A DNA stretch of 5,156 nt. It comes from JAXHTH01 sp034211115. Its GTDB lineage: Bacteria > Planctomycetota > Phycisphaerae > Phycisphaerales > SM1A02. How positions within the stretch are numbered: the first letter of the stretch is position 1; every line of letters begins with the position of its first letter. The DNA lies in contig JAXHTH010000288.1 in NCBI GenBank assembly GCA_034211115.1, positions 1 to 5,156 of the forward strand, given 5' to 3'. Under the pieces are notes generated by a model. It did not search any database, had not been told where the DNA came from, and saw only the letters and a list, made by a program, of their open reading frames with translations. This document shows, in pieces, positions 1 to 4,905 of the stretch. A program made the translations under genes and the position numbers.

Positions 1-77
1 GCGAAGAAGAACACAGGCGGCGCCGCACCGCCCGGCAGCAGGACCGCAAGCCGCCGCCGCCGAAGGTCGGCGACTGA
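1..77 (+). CDS. C-terminal tail of an unidentified upstream protein (partial)
   Basis: Reading from base 3, the window opens in a frame of 24 sense codons closed by TGA at 75-77. The peptide is strongly charged and ends in a proline run (three Glu, a His, four Arg near the start; DRKPPPPKVGD at the end). About 21 of the 24 codons end in G or C, the bias expected of real genes in this GC-rich DNA, and this frame shows it better than the other two forward frames. Such basic, proline-rich tails are common disordered C-termini, so no function can be given. The gene would be co-directional with the stress protein, whose start lies 162 nt downstream. The call rests on codon bias over a short stretch only and could be wrong. 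Confidence 0.4.
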   Translation, partial: EEEHRRRRTARQQDRKPPPPKVGD

Positions 78-239
78 TACGCCCGCCCACTCATGCCGAT
101 TCTGCTCAGGGATCACCGGAGTCCGGCGCAGGGCGAAAACCCCATGCGCAGACCGCGCCGGGCGCGGTTGGATAAGGCATTCAACGGCCTGCGTATTCGG
201 ACGCATCGCGCCCGGTCGGCGCGAGAAAGACCCCTTGCC
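78..239. other. Intergenic stretch before the stress-protein gene
   Basis: No gene is supported here. The reading frame of the stress protein stays open back to an ATG at 93, but the peptide that would be added is Arg/Pro-rich and unlike a USP N-terminus, so I read it as untranslated leader. It holds a small perfect palindrome (CCGGA-G-TCCGG, 116-126). I see no convincing promoter: TTGGAT (168-173) and TATTCG (194-199) are 20 nt apart, too far for a normal sigma-70 pair. Confidence 0.5.
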
Positions 240-1076
240 ATGATGCGATCGATCCTCGTCGCCCTCGATGAATCTCCCGCCGCCGCGCGGGCGGTGGACC
301 TCGCCCTCCGCTGGGGCGCGCGGTTCGACGCCTCCGTGCGCGGCATCGGCGTCCTCGCCGAAGACGCCGTCGATCCCCCCGAAGCGGTCCCCATCGGCGG
401 CGAGGCGTTCAGGCGGGAGCGGGCCGAGACCGACCTCGAGCAGATGGAGCGCGACCTCGACGCCCTCATCGACTCCTTCGGCGACCGGTGCCGCGAGTTG
501 GGCGTGCGGTGCGAGACCTGCCGGCGGCGCGGCGACTTCGCCGGCGAACTCGTCGCCGAGGCGCGCGCCCATGACGTCACCATCCTCGCCCGCGAGCCGA
601 CGTTCGGCATCGACAAGGGAAGCCCCCCCGCGCGCCGTCTCACCCACCTGCTCGAGAACTCGCCCCGGCCGGTTATTGTCACATCCCCCGAGCAGACGAA
701 CGGCGAAGGCGTGCTCATCGCCTGCGATGGCAGCTTCCAGTCCGCCCGCGCGATCGGGGCGTGCATCGCCCTCGGCCTCCAGCGCCTGAGCCCCCTCGAG
801 CTGCTGTGCGTCGACCGCGACTCGCGCGAGGAGGCCGAGCGCTGCGCCGAGCCGGCCCTGCGCTATCTCGGCAGCCACGGCGCCGATGCGAAGCTCAACG
901 CGATCATCACCGACGATCCGATCGATGAAGTCATCCTCGATCGCGCCCGGGAGATGGAAGCGCAGCTCATCGTGATGGGCGCCTACGGCCGGCCGCGGGT
1001 GCTGGAGTTCTTCCTCGGCTCGGTCACCCAGCGGATGATCGAAACGTCGCCGATCCCTCTTCTCCTGAGCCACTGA
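240..1076 (+). CDS. Tandem-domain universal stress protein (UspA family)
   Basis: A 278-residue cytoplasmic protein made of two UspA-like alpha/beta domains of about 140 residues each, the usual size of tandem USPs. Domain 1 (about 1-150) opens with the family hallmark MRSILVALDES and ends in the typical last strand PRPVIVTS. Its nucleotide-binding loop is degenerate. Domain 2 (about 156-278) has GVLIACDGS and the full ATP-binding signature G-2x-G-9x-G-S: Gly247, Gly250, Gly260, Ser261, within MGAYGRPRVLEFFLGS. Domain 2 therefore probably binds ATP while domain 1 does not. The protein is cysteine-rich for a USP, including Cys84 and a CETC pair at 91-94. I chose ATG 240 because the family fold starts right there; a second ATG follows immediately. 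Only a weak purine stretch (GAGAAAGA, 223-230) precedes it. USPs act in stress and energy-state responses; the partner is unknown. Family call is firm, function is general. Confidence 0.9.
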   Translation: MMRSILVALDESPAAARAVDLALRWGARFDASVRGIGVLAEDAVDPPEAVPIGGEAFRRERAETDLEQMERDLDALIDSFGDRCRELGVRCETCRRRGDFAGELVAEARAHDVTILAREPTFGIDKGSPPARRLTHLLENSPRPVIVTSPEQTNGEGVLIACDGSFQSARAIGACIALGLQRLSPLELLCVDRDSREEAERCAEPALRYLGSHGADAKLNAIITDDPIDEVILDRAREMEAQLIVMGAYGRPRVLEFFLGSVTQRMIETSPIPLLLSH

Positions 1077-1154
1077 GGGCCAATGCCGACCGCTGCCGGC
1101 GATATCCTGGAGCCGCTGACCCGGGGCCGCCCGAACGAAGCCCGAAGATAACAC

Positions 1155-1182
1155 TTGCATCGACCCCGGCCTCTGGTAGCCT
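1155..1182 (+). promoter_or_regulatory. Weak candidate sigma-70-type promoter for the kaiC-like/kinase unit
   Basis: TTGCAT (1155-1160) and TAGCCT (1177-1182) are separated by 16 nt and precede the kaiC-like start by about 65 nt. Each hexamer matches the E. coli consensus at only three positions. The spacing and location are right, but this could be chance. It is the best candidate in the 170-nt gap and would make the downstream pair a transcription unit separate from the stress protein. Confidence 0.28.
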
Positions 1183-1236
1183 GCGCATCTGAGCAGGGGA
1201 CTTGCCGGAGGACCTGCCCGACGCCGAGGGGGCCCG

Positions 1237-1243
1237 AGGAGGT
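1237..1243 (+). promoter_or_regulatory. Shine-Dalgarno site that sets the kaiC-like start
   Basis: AGGAGGT is a perfect match to the anti-Shine-Dalgarno end of 16S rRNA. Its AGGAGG core ends 4 nt before ATG 1247, slightly close but workable. It decides in favour of ATG 1247 over an in-frame TTG at 1202, which would add 15 residues of unremarkable sequence and has only a poor AGGGGA upstream. Confidence 0.7.
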
Positions 1244-1246
1244 CCG

Positions 1247-2797
1247 ATGGACGAACGATCAGATGTTGAAACGGGAGCCGCGGGCATCGCCGCGTCCCCA
1301 CCGCCTGCGAGCGATGAGGTCCCCCGCGCCGCCACGGGCGTGGCGGGCCTCGATGCCGTCCTCGGCGGCGGGCTGCCCCGCAACCACGCCTACCTCGTGC
1401 AGGGCCACCCCGGCGCGGGAAAGACCACACTCGCCCTCCAGTTCTGCCTCGACGGCATCGAGCAGGGCGAACGCGTCCTGTTCATCAGCACCGTCGAGTC
1501 CGAAACGGAGCTTCAGTCCATCGCCCGCTCCCACGACTGGTCGCTGGACGGCCTGAACATCCATTACCACGCCGCTCACGAGGAAGTGGCGGACACACCC
1601 GAGCAGTCCGTCTTTATCCCCGCCGAAGTCGAGTTGCCCCGGACGATCGAGGAGCTGCTCGCGGTCGTCGAGCGGATCAATCCGCAGCGGATGGTCATCG
1701 ACTCCCTCTCGGAGATCCGGCTCATCGCCGAGAACCAGCGGTGGTATCGCCGGCAGATGATCGCTTTGAAGGATGAGTTGACGACCAACCATCGCACGAT
1801 GCTGCTCTGCGATGACCTGCGCACGACCGATCAGCCGGTGGAGAGCAGCGTGCGCGGGATCATCCGCTTGGAGCAGGTCGCGGCCGACTACGGCCCGGAC
1901 CGGAGGCGCCTGCGTGTGCTCAAGCTCCGCGGCAGCCCCTTTGCCACCGGCTATCACGATTTCAAGATCCGCACGGGGGGTCTGGAGGTCTTTCCGCGCC
2001 TCGTCGCCGCCGAGCACCGCGAGCCGGTCGAGGCGGGCACCATGTCCAGCGGGGTGGCGGAGCTGGACGCGATGTTCGGGGGCGGGGCGGACCGCGGCGC
2101 ATCCCTCCTGCTCCTGGGGCCGGCGGGGACGGGCAAGTCCAACGTCGCCGCCCAGTTCGCCGCCGCCGCCGCGAAGGCCGGCGAACGCGCGGCCATGTAT
2201 ATATTCGACGAACGCGTCCAGACCCTCCTCACCCGCACCGCCAGCCTCGGCCTGGGGCTTCATGAGCAGGTCCAGGGTGGGCGGGTCGAGATCCAGCAGG
2301 TGGATCCCGCGGAGCTCACTGCCGGCGAGTTCGCCCATCGCGTCCACCACGCCGTCGGCGGCCGCGGCGTCCGCCTCATAGTCATCGACAGCCTCACCGG
2401 CTACATGAGCGCGATGCCCAGCGAGAAATTCCTCGCCCTCCATTTGCACGAGCTGCTCAGCTTCCTGAGCCAGCAGGGCGTCACGACCATCCTGATCATG
2501 GCCCAGCACGGTCTGGACGGCATGAACCGGCGGGCCCCGGTCGATCTCAGCTATGTCTCCGATTCGGTGCTCCTGTTCCATCTCTTCGAGCACGCCGGCG
2601 AGTTGCGCAAGGCGGTTTCCGTCTACAAGCGACGTGGCGGGGGGCACGAGAATAAGATCCGCGAGTTGCAGTTCGGCCCGGAGGGGATCCACATCGGCCG
2701 GCCCCTGCGGGAGTTCGAGGGGATTCTCACCGGCACGCCGCATTACACCGGGAGTTCATTGTCCGATGTCGACGATCGCACCCAGGTCGAAGGCTGA
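1247..2797 (+). CDS. KaiC-like double-domain ATPase (RecA/KaiC family)
   Basis: A 516-residue cytoplasmic protein with two RecA-fold KaiC domains; cyanobacterial KaiC has 519. Domain I (about 25-255) has Walker A GHPGAGKT (53-60) and Walker B MVIDS (Asp152). Domain II (about 263-500) has Walker A GPAGTGKS (291-298) and Walker B LIVIDS (Asp381). The paired catalytic glutamates of cyanobacterial KaiC appear as Glu84-Ser85 in domain I and Asp321-Glu322 in domain II. Aligning the end of domain II by eye to cyanobacterial KaiC puts Ser435 and Tyr436 at the Ser431/Thr432 autophosphorylation pair, and Ala430 at Thr426. Domain I motifs such as IDSLSEIRLIAENQRWYRRQ and RRRLRVLKLRG recall the KaiC-like group common in bacteria without a full clock, so I give no kaiC symbol. 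It probably hydrolyses ATP and assembles as a hexamer, as its family does. Its last 32 nt overlap the kinase gene, its likely partner. Family sure; a timing role is unproven. Confidence 0.9.
   Translation: MDERSDVETGAAGIAASPPPASDEVPRAATGVAGLDAVLGGGLPRNHAYLVQGHPGAGKTTLALQFCLDGIEQGERVLFISTVESETELQSIARSHDWSLDGLNIHYHAAHEEVADTPEQSVFIPAEVELPRTIEELLAVVERINPQRMVIDSLSEIRLIAENQRWYRRQMIALKDELTTNHRTMLLCDDLRTTDQPVESSVRGIIRLEQVAADYGPDRRRLRVLKLRGSPFATGYHDFKIRTGGLEVFPRLVAAEHREPVEAGTMSSGVAELDAMFGGGADRGASLLLLGPAGTGKSNVAAQFAAAAAKAGERAAMYIFDERVQTLLTRTASLGLGLHEQVQGGRVEIQQVDPAELTAGEFAHRVHHAVGGRGVRLIVIDSLTGYMSAMPSEKFLALHLHELLSFLSQQGVTTILIMAQHGLDGMNRRAPVDLSYVSDSVLLFHLFEHAGELRKAVSVYKRRGGGHENKIRELQFGPEGIHIGRPLREFEGILTGTPHYTGSSLSDVDDRTQVEG
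2750..2754 (+). promoter_or_regulatory. Possible ribosome-binding site of the kinase, inside the kaiC-like gene
   Basis: GGGAG lies 11 nt before ATG 2766, rather far for an efficient site, so starting at 2766 may depend on ribosomes finishing the upstream gene. A competing start is GTG 2838, preceded by GGAG (2827-2830) at 7 nt. It would begin exactly at the first strand of the receiver-like domain and would remove the gene overlap. Confidence 0.35.
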
Positions 2798-4400
2798 GTC
2801 GCCTCCCGCCGGGGAGGAAAGGCGGCTGGAGCGGCGCGTGCTCATCCTCGCCCCCTTCGGCCGCGATGCGCGGGAGATCGGCCGTGTCCTGCGCGAGGCG
2901 GGCCTGGAGTCGCAGCCCTGCGCCGACGGGGACGATCTGTGCGCGCGGATCGACGAGGGCGCCGCGACGGCCCTCATCGCCGAAGAAGCGCTCAACGGCG
3001 CCACGCGCGGACGCCTCGCCGACCTGCTCGCACGTCAGCCGGACTGGTCGGATCTTCCGCTCATCATCATGCTGGCGCGTGGCCGGGAGGATGAGGACGG
3101 CTGGCGCGCCCTCCGCGGCCTGGAGGGGACGGGGCACCTGACCTTGCTGGAGCGCCCCCTGCGGACGGCGACGCTCGTCACCGCCGTCCGCGCCGGCGTC
3201 GAGTCGCGCCGCAAGCAGTACCAGATCCGCGATGAGCTTCGGGCCCGCGCGCGGGCCGAGGCAAGCCTGGAGCAGGAACGCGCGCGACTCGTGACCATCC
3301 TCCAGCAACTGCCGGCGGGCGTGATCGTCGCCGAAGCTCCGTCCGGGAAGCTGATTCTCGGCAACGAGCAGGTGCAACGCATCTGGAGGCACGACTTTTT
3401 CCCGTCGGAAGAGATCCGGCAGTACGGGGATTACAAGGGGTTTCACCCGGACGGGCGACCATATCTCCCCGACGAATGGCCTCTGGCGCGGAGCATTGCG
3501 CGCGGAGAAGTCGTCGAACAGGAGGAGATCAGGTTTCAGCGCGGTGACGGATCGTTCGGCTGGCTGACGATCAACTCCGCGCCGATCCGCGATGCAGAGG
3601 GCAGGATCGTCGCCGGCGTCGTCACGTTTGCAGACATCACTGAGCGCAAGCAGGCGGAAGAAGACCTGCGCACGCTCAACGAGACGCTGGAGGACCAGGT
3701 CGCGGCCCGCACCGCGGTGGCCGAGCGGCGCGCCGAGAGCCTCCGACGCCTCGCCGCCGAACTCAGCGAGGCCGAGCATCGCGAACGCAAACGCCTGGCC
3801 CGGATCCTCCACGATGACCTCCAGCAACTGCTCCTTGGGGCCCAGATGGGGCTGAAGCGCCTGGAGCGCTGCGAACGTGACCTGCTCGGCGAGGAGGTGA
3901 AGAAGCTCGATGAGCTGCTCCAGGAGAGCATGCGCACCTCGCGCCACCTGACCCGCGAGCTCAGCCCGCCCGTCCTCCACAGCGGCACCCTGCCCGAGGT
4001 CGTTCACTGGCTGCGCGACTGGTTCAACGAAAAGCACGGCATGGCGATCGCGATCAGAGCGGACGGCGACATGCCGCCGGCGCCGGAGCACCTGCGCGTG
4101 TTCGTTTTCCATGCCGTGCGCGAACTGCTGCTCAACGCCATCAAGCACTCGGGCAGGCTCGAGGCGTCGATCAGTCTCGACTGTGACGGGAAGTGCCTGG
4201 CGGTGCAGGTCGAGGATTCCGGCGAGGGCTTCGATCCCGAGGCCGTCGAGGTCCGCCTCCGCCAGCCGGACAGCTACGGGCTGTTCAACATCCGCGAGCG
4301 TCTGGAGGCGTTGCAGGGCCGGCTGGAGATCGCCCGCTCGACGACGGGCGGCGCGTGCTTCCGCCTCGTCCTCCCCGTCCCCGCCGACGGGGCCGGATGA
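2766..4400 (+). CDS. Sensor histidine kinase: degenerate receiver, PAS, HisKA_3, HATPase
   Basis: A 544-residue protein with no membrane segment, so a cytoplasmic kinase. Residues about 23-145 form a receiver-like domain (RVLILAPFGRDA at its first strand) lacking the usual acidic pair; Glu73 or Glu74 sits where the phospho-acceptor Asp is expected, and Arg130-Pro131 replaces the conserved Lys-Pro. A helical linker leads to a PAS domain (about 172-295) ending in the typical VVTFADITERKQAEE. A coiled coil (about 295-340) follows. The dimerisation/phosphotransfer region has a NarL/DesK-type H-box RERKRLARILHDDLQQ with phospho-acceptor His349. The ATPase domain has the N-box RELLLNAIKHS (Asn457), G1 box EDSGEGFD (Asp484), and GLFNIRERLEALQG (505-518) with a later TTGG. 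All catalytic residues look intact. HisKA_3 kinases usually pair with LuxR-type regulators; none is encoded here. Overlap with the kaiC-like gene implies joint expression. ATG 2766 is preferred, but GTG 2838 is possible. No ligand can be inferred. Confidence 0.9.
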   Translation: MSTIAPRSKAESPPAGEERRLERRVLILAPFGRDAREIGRVLREAGLESQPCADGDDLCARIDEGAATALIAEEALNGATRGRLADLLARQPDWSDLPLIIMLARGREDEDGWRALRGLEGTGHLTLLERPLRTATLVTAVRAGVESRRKQYQIRDELRARARAEASLEQERARLVTILQQLPAGVIVAEAPSGKLILGNEQVQRIWRHDFFPSEEIRQYGDYKGFHPDGRPYLPDEWPLARSIARGEVVEQEEIRFQRGDGSFGWLTINSAPIRDAEGRIVAGVVTFADITERKQAEEDLRTLNETLEDQVAARTAVAERRAESLRRLAAELSEAEHRERKRLARILHDDLQQLLLGAQMGLKRLERCERDLLGEEVKKLDELLQESMRTSRHLTRELSPPVLHSGTLPEVVHWLRDWFNEKHGMAIAIRADGDMPPAPEHLRVFVFHAVRELLLNAIKHSGRLEASISLDCDGKCLAVQVEDSGEGFDPEAVEVRLRQPDSYGLFNIRERLEALQGRLEIARSTTGGACFRLVLPVPADGAG

Positions 4401-4410
4401 GCGCATTCAC

Positions 4411-4442
4411 CGCAGAGGCGCCGAGAACACAGAAGAGCAGAA
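4411..4442 (+). repeat. Degenerate purine-rich short-period repeat, copy 1
   Basis: The segment can be cut into about four loosely related 8-nt units: CGCAGAGG, CGCCGAGA, ACACAGAA, GAGCAGAA. The first 16 nt recur exactly at 4560-4575. From memory, related CGCAGAGACGCAGAG-like tracts occur between genes in planctomycetes and some other environmental bacteria; I could not check this. It starts 10 nt after the kinase stop codon. Confidence 0.5.
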
Positions 4443-4503
4443 AGGGCGGCAAGCGGCGCGCTCTGTTCAGCCGCGACCTGACCGCAGGGAGGGGAGCGCT
4501 GCG

Positions 4504-4554
4504 GGTGGCGCGACGCTCCGCGGGTGGCGGGTGGCACGACGCTCCGCGTCGTGC
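4504..4554 (+). repeat. Left arm of a composite inverted repeat (two hairpin-repeat units)
   Basis: It contains a 19-nt unit GGTGGCRCGACGCTCCGCG twice, at 4504-4522 and 4530-4548, 26 nt apart. The first copy has G and the second A at the variable base. The second copy is complete and folds into a perfect hairpin: arms GCACGACGC (4534-4542) and GCGTCGTGC (4546-4554) around a TCC loop. The arm as a whole is the reverse complement of 4781-4824, apart from one substitution and a 7-nt GGGTGGC duplication here. Confidence 0.8.
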
Positions 4555-4559
4555 GGCCT

Positions 4560-4575
4560 CGCAGAGGCGCCGAGA
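4560..4575 (+). repeat. Second exact copy of the 16-nt CGCAGAGGCGCCGAGA repeat
   Basis: Identical to 4411-4426 and in the same orientation, 149 nt further on. It lies just inside the left arm of the composite inverted repeat. After these 16 nt the two copies diverge. Confidence 0.65.
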
Positions 4576-4681
4576 CCGCGGACGGGGCAGGCCATGTTTG
4601 CCGATCCCTGCGCTGATGATTGCCGCACCGCTGTCGTTGCGGCGATGTGCGCGCCAACATTCTCAAGAGCGCCCCTGGTCG

Positions 4682-4701
4682 CCGCGGATGTATATCCGCG
4701 G
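4682..4701. repeat. Perfect palindrome with 8-bp arms
   Basis: Arms CCGCGGAT (4682-4689) and ATCCGCGG (4694-4701) surround a GTAT loop. In RNA it would make a stable hairpin from either strand. A shortened relative, GCGGA-TG-TCCGC, lies at 4730-4741. The two share GCGGATGT and TCCGC and differ by the loss of four bases, so they look like variants of one repeat family rather than separate events. It could also be a protein-binding site, but it is not placed like an operator. Confidence 0.55.
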
Positions 4702-4729
4702 GGGGCGTTTCGTTCGCGCGGTCAGGCCG

Positions 4730-4741
4730 GCGGATGTCCGC
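4730..4741. repeat. Short variant of the GCGGAT palindrome
   Basis: GCGGA (4730-4734) and TCCGC (4737-4741) flank a TG centre. It matches the longer palindrome at 4682-4701 with four central bases removed. Its last two bases are also the first two of the following hairpin repeat at 4740, so the two repeat types abut without spacer. Confidence 0.4.
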
Positions 4742-4764
4742 ACGACGCGGAGCGTCGTGCCACC
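4740..4764 (-). repeat. Hairpin repeat, complete copy, - orientation
   Basis: Arms GCACGACGC (4740-4748) and GCGTCGTGC (4752-4760) with loop GGA are followed by CACC. Read on the - strand this is GGTG followed directly by the hairpin, the same layout as the copy at 4530-4554. It is an extra copy inside the composite inverted repeat and has no partner at the equivalent place on the left. Confidence 0.75.
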
Positions 4765-4780
4765 TTCCACGGCACGCTGC

Positions 4781-4824
4781 GCACGACGCGGAGCGTCGTG
4801 CCACCCGCGGAGCGTCGTGCCACC
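4781..4824 (-). repeat. Right arm of the composite inverted repeat (two hairpin-repeat units)
   Basis: A complete hairpin copy (arms 4781-4789 and 4793-4801, loop GGA, then CACC) is followed directly by a partial copy at 4806-4824 that lacks the outer arm. The shared 19-nt unit CGCGGAGCGTCGTGCCACC is exactly repeated at 19-nt spacing. The arm mirrors 4504-4554, including the order of complete and partial copies, with the partial copy outermost on both sides. Confidence 0.8.
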
Positions 4825-4830
4825 GGCGGC

Positions 4831-4853
4831 GCCCGGGCTGGGGACAGCCGGGC
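4831..4853. terminator. GC-rich imperfect hairpin, possible terminator
   Basis: GCCCGGGCT (4831-4839) pairs with AGCCGGGC (4846-4853), with one bulged base and a 6-nt loop. It lies about 50 nt past the stop codon of the - strand membrane gene. No T-tract follows on either strand, so ordinary intrinsic termination is doubtful. It may only act as an RNA-stabilising stem or be another repeat fragment. Confidence 0.25.
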
Positions 4854-4864
4854 TCGCGGCTGCA

Positions 4865-4896
4865 CTCCGTCTCTTCGTGACTTCGTCTCCCCGTCG
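4865..4896 (-). repeat. Degenerate 8-nt-period repeat on the right flank
   Basis: Four consecutive 8-nt units: CTCCGTCT, CTTCGTGA, CTTCGTCT, CCCCGTCG. On the - strand they are purine-rich (AGACGAAG type), resembling in composition and period the tract at 4411-4442 but in the opposite orientation. It sits in the presumed 3' untranslated end of the membrane-protein message. Confidence 0.5.
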
Positions 4897-4905
4897 CTGT
4901 TCCCT

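Larger units (their letters stand above)
4401..4905. other. Convergent intergenic region filled with repeats, no credible gene
   Basis: This 505-nt stretch separates the stop codons of two converging genes. The longest forward frame (4620-4880) is made largely from the hairpin repeats and has no ribosome-binding site or recognisable fold. The region has nested structure: short-period purine-rich repeats at the left end, pyrimidine-rich ones at the right end, a composite inverted repeat from 4504 to 4824, and palindromes inside. Between 4576 and 4680 I see nothing identifiable. There is no classical T-tract terminator for either gene. The hairpins may stop transcription or protect the 3' ends of both messages, as repeats between converging genes often do. 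Confidence 0.65.

Noticed and set aside
116..126. CCGGA-G-TCCGG palindrome as an operator for the stress-protein gene
   Set aside because: An 11-nt palindrome is easily met by chance in DNA this GC-rich, and no promoter elements are placed around it.
93..239. Extension of the stress protein to an ATG at 93 (49 more residues)
   Set aside because: The added peptide is Arg/Pro-rich and unlike any USP N-terminus, while the conserved first strand starts exactly at ATG 240/243.
1202..1246. TTG start giving the kaiC-like protein 15 extra residues
   Set aside because: The perfect AGGAGGT before ATG 1247 is far better than the weak purine stretch before the TTG.
1259..2743. A 494-codon open frame antisense to the kaiC-like gene
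   Set aside because: The + strand has two complete Walker-motif domains here. Long antisense frames are expected in GC-rich genes, and the antisense product shows no recognisable fold.
2727..4406. A 559-codon open frame antisense to the histidine kinase
   Set aside because: It is the mirror of a gene with all kinase motifs intact. Its product is low-complexity Ala/Arg/Leu-rich, as expected of a codon-bias shadow.
4482..4504. CCGCAG/CTGCGG stem as a terminator for the kinase
   Set aside because: Only six base pairs with an 11-nt loop and no T-tract; too weak to call.
4504..4824. A CRISPR array
   Set aside because: The repeats are in both orientations with irregular spacing (26, 41 and about 25 nt start to start) and have no unique spacers of constant length.
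4620..4880. An 86-codon forward open frame in the repeat region
   Set aside because: Its Arg/Ala/Ser/Cys/His-rich product comes mostly from the hairpin repeats (RRGASCH recurs as RGASCH). It has no ribosome-binding site or domain.
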